Origin: Bacillus sp. AFS037270
Lineage (GTDB): Bacteria; Bacillota; Bacilli; Bacillales_B; DSM-18226
Assembly: GCF_002585305.1 (NCBI RefSeq)
Contig: NZ_NUNF01000028.1
Span: 70,810 to 109,911, forward strand
DNA: 39,102 bases
Reading direction: 5' to 3'
The position numbers and the translations under genes are program-made. The notes under the pieces are model-generated. The model was not told the DNA's origin. It made no database searches and saw only the letters and a list, made by a program, of their open reading frames with translations. Within the stretch, counting starts at the first letter, position 1, and every line of letters starts with the position of its first letter. Positions 22,727 through 30,950 of the stretch are shown one piece after another.

Positions 22727-22786
22727 ATTGGGTAAAAAGGGGGGACTCGTGATTTTGGGAGCAGGGAAATTAGTGGGACCAGGGCT

Positions 22787-23040
22787 TACCTGCCGATTTT
22801 GTAGATTTACCTGCCATTATAAAAAAATACCTGCCGAAATTGGAGATTTACCTGCCATTATAAAAAAATACCTGCCAAAATTGTAAGTTTACCTGCTATT
22901 TTAAAAATACCTGAAGATATCTGGTTTTACCGCTGCATTTTTAGAAAATACCTGCTGATTTTGTGGATTTACCAGCCATTTTAAAAAATTGCCTGCCGAA
23001 ATTGGGATTTACCCACCAAATTTAAAATTCACCGACCCAT
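22787..23040. repeat. phased TACCTGCC repeat array (array P2), inverted relative to P1
   Basis: TACCTGCC or close variants begin at 22787, 22808, 22828, 22849, 22869, 22890, 22908, 22928, 22949, 22970, 22990, 23010 and 23030, a mean step near 20.3 bases. Spacers alternate between an A-rich run (ATTATAAAAAAA) and a T-rich one (GATTTTGTAGATT). The octamer is the reverse complement of the GGCAGGTA of array P1. This fills the gap between pbpC and the lyase gene; no gene is supported in it. Confidence 0.8.
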
Positions 23041-23059
23041 GATCCAAAAACAGGAGAAA

Positions 23060-23083
23060 GGCTAGGCAACCTTCTGCCTAACC
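23060..23083 (-). terminator. intrinsic terminator of the lyase gene
   Basis: GGCTAGGCA / TGCCTAACC, fully paired with one G-U on the minus strand, is followed there by TTTCTCCTGTTTTT. It lies just after the stop at 23097. Confidence 0.7.
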
Positions 23084-23096
23084 TCATCCTCAAAAC

Positions 23097-26000
23097 TTAC
23101 TTATTCCACTCCACAATCAAATCCTGAGCATCCGCCGTTAATTTGGTCTTCAGAGCATCGTCCACGTTACCGAGCTGCTTGATAAAATCCTCCATAAATT
23201 TCGCAGCCTGATCAGATCTGCCAATGTCTAACTGATGCTGAGCTTGATCTAGTTTATTTTTTAAAACAGGTGTATTTAACTCAAGGTCTACGGTGTGTTT
23301 TAGAGCTTGCAGGCTTGGTGTGTAATCCACACTTGGTGCCTTCATTTTACCGGCCGAGACAGTGTCTTTAATATCCTCACCAAGGTAAAAACCAATGTGC
23401 GGCGGCTGATTATAGGCGCTATTCTGCATGCCGATTCCGTTTTTGTACAAAGGATCCTGCATCAAGGTGTAAAGTCTGTAGTTAGTCGGGATGGTCGTAC
23501 TAAACACTCGAAGCTCTGTATCGTCCGTTGTTGGCAGGAGAACCTCTTCACGCCAGTCGCCAAGGATGTCAGCTTGCAGCGTTGGTGTCGCCTTTGTGCC
23601 GTTATTACTATGAACACCTGCAAAAGATTTTAAAGGATCCACCTTACCTGTGTTCTCGTTATATTTCGTAATAGATGTATCATCTAGTAATTCCTGCAAC
23701 AGGTCGCCATCCCAATAAAGGGCAAAGTTAGTCGATAGTCCGCTTGGCTTTTTGTCTGCTTCGACACCGCCTTTGACATTGTAAATCCCGCCGCCAGTTG
23801 CAACCGTCGAGCCAGCAGCTCCCCAGAACTCATAACCAGGGCTGGAAGTGATGTTTGCCGCCACCCCACGGCCTGCATCGACAGAAGCGTAGTACGACAT
23901 CAAGGTTTCCCCTGTTGCCCCGTCATGGAGCTCCTCAGAGGCAACAGCCGGGATTTCATGGACTTCAAAGACACTAAGACCTTCGCGGTCAGGATCAAAT
24001 GCTCCAACATGTGACGCGTCACCGTGGGAGCCTTGTTCGCGGCCCATATTTCCGTCCATGGCATAAAGAATGCTGCCATCCTGATCAAGCGTCAGGGAAC
24101 CTGCGATGATTTCATCATAGCCATCGTTATCCACATCACCAGTGGCTAAATTGTGGAAACCTAAGCCGCCGCCACGGCCTTCTTTATCAGAGTCAAAAGT
24201 CCATTCCTCTTTAAGTTTGCCATCTACTAAGCTATAAGCGGCAAAGGTGGTACGCTCGTAATAACCTCTTCCAATAATCGCACTTGGTTTTTTACCATCC
24301 AAGTAAGCTAAACCGGATAAGAAGCGGTCCGAACGGTTAAACCACGTGTCACCCCATGAAGCGCCGCCGTCCTCTTCGCCAACAGGGAAAGCGTAATCGA
24401 TGGTATCAATGACCTTACCTGTTTCACCATTGAAAACGGACATATATTCAGGTCCGCCAAAGACATGGCCGCCGGAGTTAACATATTTGCCATCATCCTC
24501 TGGGTTACCGATTGCACTGACGACCTTACTGCTATCAAACTTGCCATCAGTAGCACCATAGGTTTTCGTGCCATCTGCCGTTTTAATGAGGAATTCACTT
24601 TTTCCATCGCCATCAAAATCTGCGACAACAAATTGATTATAATGGGCGCCAGATGTAAGGTTATAGCCCATATTCATCCGCCATAAAAGGGTGCCATCCA
24701 ATTTGTAGGCGTCAAAAATGGTTGGCCCTGTCGGAGTGGCAAATGAGCTATCAATCGCGTTCGATGGGTACCATTTGACAATGACCTCCAGCTCGCCGTC
24801 GCCGTCTAAATCGCCAACACCGGAGTCGTTCACCGAGTAGGTATAGGCTTGACCATTGGAAAGGGTGCCGCCTTCTGGTTTTTGCATTGGGATCGATAGA
24901 TAATCCTTACTTGCCGCTTTCACTTCATTTTTCTCAGTGGATTTGCCATTTACTAGTGTTTCCACGGTGTAAGTGTCCTCCGGAGAACCTGCGGCATCAA
25001 GGTAGTTGGTAACATCGAGTGCATCGGTATTCAATTTTTCGCCATTGCGGTACACATTGAATTTCACGTCTTTATCATATTCATCCGCAAGCAAGCGCCA
25101 GCTCACAAAGATGCCGTCATCTGATTTAAGCGCGATGACGCCCCTGTCAAGAAACTCAGTTTGTCTTTCGTTCTCAGGAGGAGTCAGGCGATTGTAAACA
25201 TAGATTTTTGCCGTTTTGTTAAAAGAATTCACGATGCCGTCTGTTTCAGCAAGGGTACCATTGAACTCGTAAACGCCAGCCTTACTAGGATCCCACGCAT
25301 TTCCAACTGGTTCCCACTTAGTTACAGCCACTTCCCGTTTACTATTATCGGCAAGCGTGACGTTAACGGTTTTTGGAAGACCAATCGATGAGATGTCATT
25401 TGTTGTTTTATTTACATAAACACGTTGGTAGGGAAGTTTTTCCACTAAATAAAGGGTGTTGCTAGATACAGGGACATTAGAAACTTCGACATTATCAAGA
25501 TAGGTGTTCCATGTTTCATTGTTTCCAGCTGTCCGGATACCGACGAGCCTCATGCTGGCGACGGAGCCATCAAATAGGGAGCTATCAATAGGTGAAGTAT
25601 GTTCTTCTATCGCAGTGCCATTTTGATCGGCTATTTTTAAGCTTACTTGATTGGTGCTGATATCAAAATTAACTTCAAAATGGTACCAGGCCTCCGGATT
25701 GGCGATGCTTGTTTTCGTTGGGGCCTGACCGCGTGCGAAATAGGTCAGCGGAGACTTATTGGTGTTGTTTAGCGTAAAGACAATATTGCCTGCACTGTCC
25801 AGAAGCCTAAACTCGCCGCCGTTTTCATCGGGCGTGGACCCTTTATCATTGATTTTGCCTGGATACCAGTCGAATTTTACAAGGATATTTTGTCCTTTAG
25901 CAGCTGAGTCAAGATTCTTAGTAGCCACGCGGCCGCCTTTTTGGTCGACAATGCTGTATTGGAGCTTGGAGGTCGTGTTGCCGCCGACATTATCTTTATT

Positions 26001-26162
26001 AATGGAGAGGGTTGCATTAGCGGTTGTGAACCCCCATGGATCGTTATTTTCAAAATCGGTACTTGATAGAGTTTTGTAGTCTGTGATGGCACTTGCATAT
26101 GGAAGATTTGAAAAAATAAGGCCTAATGTGGTAGCAATAGCAAAGATTTTTGTTTTCCCCAA
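23097..26162 (-). CDS. secreted rhamnogalacturonan lyase, PL11 family, with C-terminal helical domain
   Basis: A 1021-residue secreted enzyme. Signal peptide 1-25 (YASA), a lectin-like domain (about 30-230), an Ig-like domain (about 235-325), then the PL11 rhamnogalacturonan endolyase part (about 335-955), a beta-propeller with calcium loops GDLDGDGELE, ADFDGDGKSE and GDVDNDGYDE. It cleaves the rhamnose-galacturonate backbone of pectin by beta elimination. The last 65 residues form helices resembling the FIMAH domain of Bacillaceae exoenzymes. TTG at 26162 has CAAAGGAGTG upstream. It stands alone, without other pectin genes. A cre site upstream suggests glucose repression. Confidence 0.9.
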   Translation of the reverse strand: MGKTKIFAIATTLGLIFSNLPYASAITDYKTLSSTDFENNDPWGFTTANATLSINKDNVGGNTTSKLQYSIVDQKGGRVATKNLDSAAKGQNILVKFDWYPGKINDKGSTPDENGGEFRLLDSAGNIVFTLNNTNKSPLTYFARGQAPTKTSIANPEAWYHFEVNFDISTNQVSLKIADQNGTAIEEHTSPIDSSLFDGSVASMRLVGIRTAGNNETWNTYLDNVEVSNVPVSSNTLYLVEKLPYQRVYVNKTTNDISSIGLPKTVNVTLADNSKREVAVTKWEPVGNAWDPSKAGVYEFNGTLAETDGIVNSFNKTAKIYVYNRLTPPENERQTEFLDRGVIALKSDDGIFVSWRLLADEYDKDVKFNVYRNGEKLNTDALDVTNYLDAAGSPEDTYTVETLVNGKSTEKNEVKAASKDYLSIPMQKPEGGTLSNGQAYTYSVNDSGVGDLDGDGELEVIVKWYPSNAIDSSFATPTGPTIFDAYKLDGTLLWRMNMGYNLTSGAHYNQFVVADFDGDGKSEFLIKTADGTKTYGATDGKFDSSKVVSAIGNPEDDGKYVNSGGHVFGGPEYMSVFNGETGKVIDTIDYAFPVGEEDGGASWGDTWFNRSDRFLSGLAYLDGKKPSAIIGRGYYERTTFAAYSLVDGKLKEEWTFDSDKEGRGGGLGFHNLATGDVDNDGYDEIIAGSLTLDQDGSILYAMDGNMGREQGSHGDASHVGAFDPDREGLSVFEVHEIPAVASEELHDGATGETLMSYYASVDAGRGVAANITSSPGYEFWGAAGSTVATGGGIYNVKGGVEADKKPSGLSTNFALYWDGDLLQELLDDTSITKYNENTGKVDPLKSFAGVHSNNGTKATPTLQADILGDWREEVLLPTTDDTELRVFSTTIPTNYRLYTLMQDPLYKNGIGMQNSAYNQPPHIGFYLGEDIKDTVSAGKMKAPSVDYTPSLQALKHTVDLELNTPVLKNKLDQAQHQLDIGRSDQAAKFMEDFIKQLGNVDDALKTKLTADAQDLIVEWNK

Positions 26163-26295
26163 TTCGTTTCACTCCTTTGTTTTTTGGACCAAGGATAGAA
26201 GTATCTCATGGTGAAGGTCTCTCCTGAGAATGATGCTTAAGATTAATTTAAAAATGGATCGCCTCCTCTTTATAGAGAGTGTGTTTACTAAGTTG

Positions 26296-26310
26296 ATGCA
26301 AACGATTTCA
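26296..26310. promoter_or_regulatory. cre site (CcpA operator) upstream of the lyase gene
   Basis: ATGCAAACGATTTCA matches the CcpA operator consensus WTGNAANCGNWNNCW at every fixed position. It lies 134 bases upstream of the lyase start, near a -35-like TTGCAT on the minus strand. The rest of the 26163-26551 gap holds only the hairpin at 26401-26423. Confidence 0.75.
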
Positions 26311-26400
26311 AAAAAATAAAACCCTAGTAAAACATCCATAACGTTATGAATGTTAGCACCAGGCTGATCAGCCCGTCTATGATACATTTTTGCAGTAAAA

Positions 26401-26423
26401 AAAGCCTTGGGGCTCAAGGCTTT
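26401..26423 (-). terminator. intrinsic terminator after the alkyltransferase-like gene
   Basis: AAAGCCTTG pairs with CAAGGCTTT, followed on the minus strand by more T. It ends transcripts running from the gene at 26552-26863. Confidence 0.75.
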
Positions 26424-26551
26424 CACGAGATTTGGACTTTTTTTCTGTGATGTTACTTTTTTGGAATGTAGTTCTTTGGATTCGGCCGCGCGGGGGGTTC
26501 TGAGAAATTCCTCCTATGTTTGATAGGGTCTGTTGGAAGAGCAGATCTTCT

Positions 26552-26863
26552 CTATTCCTCTGGGTTAAATTGATATTTTTTCAAATCAATGATGCCATTC
26601 AGGCCAATTTTAACACCTTCACTTTCGAGGGAGAAAAGCTGCTCATGGTAAGATTCGTCTTCTGAGAGGGCGATCTTGCCTTGGCTGTTGATAACACGGT
26701 GCCAGGGAAGCTCATATTTCCTGCTCATGGAGTGAAGGACACGAACAACCTGGCGGGCGGCACGGGGGCTTCCAGCGAGCGCGGCGATTTGGCCATAAGT
26801 CATGACCTTGCCCTCCGGGATGCTGCGAATAATTTTTATGACATTTTCCGTAAATGGGGTCAT
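26552..26863 (-). CDS. alkyltransferase-like protein (MGMT family, active-site Cys replaced by Trp)
   Basis: A 103-residue protein with the DNA-binding domain of O6-alkylguanine-DNA alkyltransferases (GKVMTYGQIAALAGSPRAARQVVRVL). The PCHRV active site reads PWHRV, with Trp54 in place of the methyl-accepting cysteine, which defines alkyltransferase-like (ATL) proteins. ATLs bind O6-alkylguanine and flag it for nucleotide excision repair instead of removing the alkyl group. The ATG at 26863 is chosen for GGAAAGGA upstream and family length. The frame stays open upstream to 27079 without a start signal. Confidence 0.9.
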   Translation of the reverse strand: MTPFTENVIKIIRSIPEGKVMTYGQIAALAGSPRAARQVVRVLHSMSRKYELPWHRVINSQGKIALSEDESYHEQLFSLESEGVKIGLNGIIDLKKYQFNPEE

Positions 26864-27511
26864 GAAGTGAGTTCCTTTCCAAGTGATTATTAAAGGGAGA
26901 ATAATTTGTGATAGGACCATTATATAATATTTTGAACAGGCAAGTAGAGTCTTCCCGGGGCTGGACGAGCGGAGAAATTTAAATTTTTTCAAGCTCTCCT
27001 TCGCAAAAATTGATAAACAAATTGCATTAAAATAACATTTTTTTAAAAAAATCCTTCGACAAAATTCCTCACAAGTCATTAAGCCATTCTAATTTTGAAT
27101 AGGGGAGAAACCCTTGGGAGACGTGGGTTTCCGGCGAGTGTCGAAAAAAATGAAATTGTCCTATTTTCAAAAAATTTCCTGACCCGCCTTGTCCCGATTG
27201 TCTATTTTGTGCATAAACCCTTATCCAAGCTAATAAAATGGTTACAAACCTTTACAAAGAGAGTGTTTGAGGTGAGGAGTCGTTTGAAGATAGCGGGTAT
27301 TTAGCCGGGGACATGATTATTCATTGTATTGACAGAAGGTAACCACTTTCTGCCGTGTGGAACAAATATGCAACCAGTGTCCGCCTAGCGTGGATAATGT
27401 CTTTTTGTGGTGCCTGTCACCATTAATACTACACACGGAAGTAGAATTCGTCGAAGTGATAAGCGGGTCTCATTTCACACTTCTCACATCCAAATTAGGG
27501 AGGGCGAGAGT
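26864..27511. other. 648-base gap upstream of spoIIID without a supported gene
   Basis: It contains a -10-like TATAAT for the alkyltransferase-like gene, a 7-bp stem GAAACCC / GGGTTTC near 27109-27133, one TGTCGAA heptamer at 27139 and a family A core at 27409-27421. An open frame at 27095-27304 has no ribosome binding site. A sigma-E promoter for spoIIID is expected here but was not recognised with confidence. Confidence 0.5.
27409..27421. repeat. repeat family A core upstream of spoIIID
   Basis: GGTGCCTGTCACC, 91 bases before the spoIIID start. Confidence 0.7.
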
Positions 27512-27784
27512 GTGCACGATTACATCAAAGAGAGAACTATCAAGATTGGAAAGTATATCGTGGAGACGAGGAAAACGGTTCGCGTCATTGCGAAGGAGTT
27601 TGGCGTATCCAAAAGTACGGTCCATAAGGATTTGACAGAAAGACTTCCTGAGATTAATCCAGATTTGGCAAATGAGGTAAAGGAAATTCTAGATTACCAT
27701 AAATCAATTCGTCACCTCAGGGGTGGAGAGGCGACAAAAATGAAATATCAGAAAGAAGAAAAGGAAGGCGAGGCTGTAAAGTAA
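27512..27784 (+). CDS. spoIIID: sporulation transcription factor SpoIIID
   Basis: A 90-residue DNA-binding protein of the mother cell. The helix-turn-helix is in TVRVIAKEFGVSKSTVHKDL (residues about 22-41), and the following basic segment ends in KSIRHLRGG. It activates or represses many sigma-E genes and helps to switch to sigma K. The GTG at 27512 is chosen because it gives the family N-terminus (MHDYIKERTIKIGKY) and has AGGGAGGG upstream; the longer frame from 27407 runs through a repeat. mbl follows, as in Bacillus subtilis. Confidence 0.95.
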   Translation: MHDYIKERTIKIGKYIVETRKTVRVIAKEFGVSKSTVHKDLTERLPEINPDLANEVKEILDYHKSIRHLRGGEATKMKYQKEEKEGEAVK

Positions 27785-27853
27785 GTTTAAGCCACTTTCC
27801 AAAGGAACCTCATTTAACTGGACCTTCCATTGAAACCTAAAAAAGGTGAAACA

Positions 27854-27880
27854 AGCAATCTGATCCCAGATTGCTCTTTT
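27854..27880 (+). terminator. intrinsic terminator of spoIIID
   Basis: AGCAATCTG pairs with CAGATTGCT across 4 bases, followed by CTTTT. Confidence 0.85.
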
Positions 27881-28049
27881 CATGCAAACAGTTCGATTTT
27901 TTTATCCAGAACTCCTAAACTTCAACAAAAATCCTTCAAAAAGACATTATAATTACATTAAATTGTTATGGAAAACTTAAGGAATATGGTACAATTGTCA
28001 ATTAGGGAAAGTATCTGGATTTTTGTTTCCAAGGAGGAAAGAAAAGAGA

Positions 28050-29051
28050 ATGTTTGCAAGGGATATTGGGATTGACTTAGGAACGGCCAACGTGCTAATT
28101 CACGTAAAAGGCCGTGGAATTGTACTGAATGAACCTTCCGTCGTGGCGATTGATAAAAATACAAATAGGGTTTTAGCTGTAGGTGAAGAAGCACGCCGCA
28201 TGGTCGGCCGTACACCTGGAAACATCGTGGCGATCCGACCGCTTAAAGATGGCGTAATCGCTGACTTTGATGTGACAGAAGCGATGCTAAAGCACTTTAT
28301 AAATAAATTGAACGTAAAAGGCTTTTTATCGAAGCCTCGCATCCTAATCTGCTGTCCAACGAACATCACTAGCGTTGAGCAAAAGGCGATCAGGGAAGCT
28401 GCTGAAAAAAGCGGCGGTAAAAAGATTTACTTGGAAGAAGAGCCAAAGGTGGCGGCAATCGGTGCCGGAATGGACATCTTCCAGCCAAGCGGTAACATGG
28501 TAGTAGATATCGGAGGAGGAACAACAGATGTGGCCGTACTTTCAATGGGCGATATCGTGACTTCTTCCTCCATCAAAATGGCCGGCGATAAGTTCGACAT
28601 GGAGATCCTCAATCACATCAAGCGCGAGTATAAGCTATTGATCGGGGAGCGCACGGCTGAAAATATTAAAATTAACATCGGTACCGTTTTCCCAGGTTCC
28701 CGCAAAGAGGAAATGGAAATTCGCGGCCGTGATATGGTGAGCGGACTGCCTCGCACCATTACCGTTTATTCTGAAGAAATCGAAGGCGCATTGCGTGAAT
28801 CAGTGGCTGTTATCGTTCAAGCAGCAAAAAGTGTACTTGAGCGTACCCCGCCAGAACTTTCTGCGGATATTATTGACCGCGGAGTGATTCTAACCGGAGG
28901 CGGTGCATTGCTGCACGGCATCGACATGCTCCTTGCTGAAGAACTTAAGGTACCGGTATTGGTTGCCGAAAACCCGATGGATTGCGTAGCAATCGGCACA
29001 GGCATCATGCTTGATAACATTGACCGTATTCCAAACCGCAAACTAGGATAA
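28050..29051 (+). CDS. mbl: rod-shape actin-like protein Mbl
   Basis: A 333-residue MreB-family protein. It forms membrane-associated filaments that guide peptidoglycan synthesis along the cell cylinder. Actin-fold ATP-binding motifs are visible: IGIDLGTANVLI at the N-terminus, VVDIGGGTTDVAV (about 157-169) and ILTGGGALLHGI (about 282-293). The position after spoIIID identifies it as Mbl rather than MreB or MreBH. The ATG at 28050 is chosen for CAAGGAGGAAAG and the family N-terminus MFARDIGIDLG. The flagellar genes flhO-flhP that follow mbl in Bacillus subtilis are absent here. Confidence 0.95.
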   Translation: MFARDIGIDLGTANVLIHVKGRGIVLNEPSVVAIDKNTNRVLAVGEEARRMVGRTPGNIVAIRPLKDGVIADFDVTEAMLKHFINKLNVKGFLSKPRILICCPTNITSVEQKAIREAAEKSGGKKIYLEEEPKVAAIGAGMDIFQPSGNMVVDIGGGTTDVAVLSMGDIVTSSSIKMAGDKFDMEILNHIKREYKLLIGERTAENIKINIGTVFPGSRKEEMEIRGRDMVSGLPRTITVYSEEIEGALRESVAVIVQAAKSVLERTPPELSADIIDRGVILTGGGALLHGIDMLLAEELKVPVLVAENPMDCVAIGTGIMLDNIDRIPNRKLG

Positions 29052-29087
29052 ACATCACCAACAAAAGTCTAATGAACCAGGCTGGAC

Positions 29088-29114
29088 AAGCCTCACGTCA
29101 TTGGGCTTTTTTAT
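29088..29114 (+). terminator. intrinsic terminator of mbl
   Basis: AAGCCT (29088-29093) pairs with GGGCTT (29103-29108), followed by TTTTTATTT. Confidence 0.7.
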
Positions 29115-29117
29115 TTG

Positions 29118-29175
29118 GGAGCATGGGGACGGTTCTTGCGCTTCCAAAGAAGCATGGGAACCGTCCCCATGCTCC
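29118..29175. repeat. dispersed repeat family B, copy 4 (imperfect long palindrome)
   Basis: GGAGCATGGGGACGGTTC (from 29118) faces GGGAACCGTCCCCATGCTCC (to 29175), with mismatches near the loop. It has the same design as 20405-20461 and lies directly after the mbl terminator. Confidence 0.8.
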
Positions 29176-29311
29176 TCATGCTCCTTCCAGAAAAAAAATA
29201 ATGAGTATTTCGGAATAATTTTTTATAATAGAGATATTAAACCGGTTATAATATGTATTAACTCGCCAAATTCGTGGAAAGCGCGGAATTTGGTTAAAGG
29301 GGAATTAATGA

Positions 29312-29614
29312 ATGACAGGAAATAATGGGCAAGTCAGAACGAGAGAAGAACATAAAAAGGCAAAAGAAGAGGTACTGCAAACAACCAAAGTGGTGGAAAA
29401 GACAGATTCCGCACCAGCGCCTCAAGCCAATAAACGAGTTCGGATTCGTTTGATTCCGATCTGGCTTCGTCTTGTTCTTTTAGTAGTTAGTGTATTTATC
29501 TGTGTGACAGCGGGAGCAGCGGTTGGATATGGTATGCTTGGCGGCGGAGATGTGGGAGATGTATTTAAAGGATCAACATGGACACATATAATTGATTTAG
29601 TCGATAAGAAATAA
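29312..29614 (+). CDS. EpuA-like small membrane protein (RNA polymerase beta-subunit-annotated family)
   Basis: A 100-residue protein: charged cytoplasmic N-terminus (1-45), one membrane helix (about 50-72), short Gly-rich tail. The pattern RIRLIPIWLRLVLLV followed by GYGMLGGG is typical of the EpuA family, often listed as 'DNA-directed RNA polymerase subunit beta' although the link to polymerase is not established. The ATG at 29312 follows AAAGGGG. A short stem-loop (29617-29640) separates it from fabZ. Confidence 0.8.
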   Translation: MTGNNGQVRTREEHKKAKEEVLQTTKVVEKTDSAPAPQANKRVRIRLIPIWLRLVLLVVSVFICVTAGAAVGYGMLGGGDVGDVFKGSTWTHIIDLVDKK

Positions 29615-29616
29615 CC

Positions 29617-29645
29617 AGGAAGGGAGCAATTGCCCTTCCTATTTC
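29617..29645 (+). terminator. weak intrinsic terminator after the EpuA-like gene
   Basis: AGGAAGGG pairs with CCCTTCCT across 8 bases, but the following ATTTCTA is only moderately U-rich, so readthrough into fabZ is possible. Confidence 0.6.
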
Positions 29646-29688
29646 TATATAGTAGAATGGAATCAGTTACTAGGAGGAGGTACTAAAT

Positions 29689-30123
29689 ATGTTGGATATC
29701 GAACAAATTAAAGAAATCATCCCGCACCGCTACCCATTTTTACTTGTCGACCGTATCTTGGAAGTGGAAGAAGGCAAGAGAGCGGTCGGTATAAAGAATG
29801 TGTCTGCTAATGAAGAGTTTTTTAACGGTCACTTCCCAGATTATCCTGTTATGCCTGGCGTACTCATCGTTGAGGCACTTGCACAGGTCGGGGCTGTCGC
29901 GATGTTAAAAAAAGAAGAGAACCGAGGCCGCTTAGCCTTTTTTGCAGGAATTGACAATTGCCGTTTTAAAAAGCAAGTCAAACCTGGTGATCAGCTTCGC
30001 CTGGAAGTGGAAATGACTCGTTTGCGCGGCCCTATCGGCAGGGGTAAAGCAGTTGCGACGGTTGACGGCGAGATTGCTTGTGAAGCAGAAATCACGTTTG
30101 CACTTGGAGAAAAAAAGGAATAG
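29689..30123 (+). CDS. fabZ: 3-hydroxyacyl-[acyl-carrier-protein] dehydratase FabZ
   Basis: A 144-residue hot-dog-fold enzyme that dehydrates (3R)-hydroxyacyl-ACP in fatty acid elongation. The catalytic His48 is in [14 protein letters not shown] and Glu62 in VEALAQ. The ATG at 29689 has AGGAGGTAC upstream. Its place downstream of mbl matches Bacillus subtilis ywpB/fabZ. Confidence 0.95.
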   Translation: MLDIEQIKEIIPHRYPFLLVDRILEVEEGKRAVGIKNVSANEEFFNGHFPDYPVMPGVLIVEALAQVGAVAMLKKEENRGRLAFFAGIDNCRFKKQVKPGDQLRLEVEMTRLRGPIGRGKAVATVDGEIACEAEITFALGEKKE

Positions 30124-30133
30124 TTTACAACAG

Positions 30134-30162
30134 CGGCTGGGGGGATCTCAGTCGTTTTTTTG
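30134..30162 (+). terminator. probable intrinsic terminator of fabZ
   Basis: CGGCTG pairs with CAGTCG (one G-U), followed by TTTTTTT. The stem is short. Confidence 0.5.
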
Positions 30163-30228
30163 GGATAAAAATAATCAAATGGAGGGTACCCTAAGAAGGC
30201 AAATCAATTTACGAAAGGGGACCTTACC

Positions 30229-30561
30229 TTGAAGAAAAAGCTTTTTCAATTACTCATTGGTTCTATCTTGTCAGGGGTGGTTTTAGTCGGCTGTAACAAC
30301 AATGATGATGATAAAAATGCGCCAATCACCGATAACAAAGTTAGGAATAATATCCAAAATCCTGCGGATAACAACCTAAGGGATGACAACAACGATAATC
30401 TGATCGATAACAATAATATCGACGACGATGATGTAAACGACTATAAAAATGATACAAACACCGACACTGATAAAGACCCTGCGAAAGATCTGAACACGAA
30501 GCCAGAAGAAATCATTGAGGATGACATTGATCGAAATGACAGAGACAACATAGATCGATAA
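30229..30561 (+). CDS. Asp/Asn-rich lipoprotein, unknown function
   Basis: A 110-residue predicted lipoprotein: Lys-rich start, hydrophobic signal and lipobox LVGC (Cys about 22). The rest is low complexity, almost entirely Asp, Asn, Lys, Ile and Thr, so it is very acidic and probably unstructured. Such tails may bind cations, but no family is recognised. The TTG start at 30229 has GAAAGGGGA upstream. A strong terminator follows. Confidence 0.75.
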   Translation: MKKKLFQLLIGSILSGVVLVGCNNNDDDKNAPITDNKVRNNIQNPADNNLRDDNNDNLIDNNNIDDDDVNDYKNDTNTDTDKDPAKDLNTKPEEIIEDDIDRNDRDNIDR

Positions 30562-30562
30562 A

Positions 30563-30592
30563 AAAAGGACAGGCGTGCTGCCTGTCCTTTTC
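30563..30592. terminator. bidirectional intrinsic terminator
   Basis: AAAAGGACAGGC (30563-30574) pairs perfectly with GCCTGTCCTTTT across 5 bases. It serves both the lipoprotein gene and the convergent gene at 30594. Confidence 0.9.
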
Positions 30593-30593
30593 C

Positions 30594-30854
30594 TCAAGAA
30601 AATCCGTTGACCATTAATGCCGCAGCTAAAGCAATCAGGACAATAATCACAACATAAACAAGAATCGCTAGTATCGTAATGATCCATCCTGCTACCTTAC
30701 GGCCTGTTTTAATAAAATAAATCCCCAACGCAATCGGACCGAAAATAAAACCTAAAATGGCCCACAACCAGCGGCTCTTGTTATGCTTAGGTGCATCAAT
30801 AAATAAAAAAATGGCAAATGCTAAACTAATAAGAAACCCAATTAAACTCTCCAA
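30594..30854 (-). CDS. small membrane protein, unknown
   Basis: An 86-residue protein with three hydrophobic helices and a central SRWLWAILGFIFGPIALGIYF, typical of small bacterial membrane proteins of unknown role. The TTG at 30854 (MESLIGFLISLA) is chosen because AAAGGGGGAG lies seven bases upstream. A GGGTAT (30892-30897, minus strand) might be a sigma-B -10, but no good -35 is seen. An open frame to 30899 lacks a start signal. Confidence 0.65.
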   Translation of the reverse strand: MESLIGFLISLAFAIFLFIDAPKHNKSRWLWAILGFIFGPIALGIYFIKTGRKVAGWIITILAILVYVVIIVLIALAAALMVNGFS

Positions 30855-30926
30855 AAAAACTCCCCCTTTGTCATTTAAGTATCGCCTAAAAATACCCAAA
30901 AAGGCAACAAAAAATTCACAAATAAA

Positions 30927-30950
30927 AAAACCAGCTTGGGCTGGTTTTTA
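30927..30950. terminator. bidirectional terminator overlapping the ywpF stop
   Basis: AAAAACCAGC pairs with GCTGGTTTTT across TTGG, and more A/T flank it on both sides. The TAA stop of ywpF is inside the stem. Confidence 0.85.

Noticed and set aside
22787..23040. CRISPR array
   Set aside because: Repeats are 8 bp, spacers are similar AT-rich tracts and not unique, and no cas gene is near.
26169..26426. An 85-residue minus-strand frame upstream of the lyase
   Set aside because: It covers the cre site, the likely promoter and a terminator hairpin, and has no start signal.
27290..27300. Sigma-B -10 (GGGTAT) near 27295
   Set aside because: The GTTT upstream is only 7 bases away; no -35 at a usable distance.
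27095..27304. A 69-residue open frame upstream of spoIIID
   Set aside because: It has a TTG start without a Shine-Dalgarno site, no recognisable pattern, and lies in a probable regulatory gap.
29101..29325. A 74-residue open frame after mbl
   Set aside because: It is mostly made of the family B palindrome and ends in the EpuA-like gene's start region.
30892..30897. Sigma-B promoter of the 30594-30854 gene
   Set aside because: GGGTAT is perfect, but the expected -35 position reads GAATTT, too far from GTTTAA to count.
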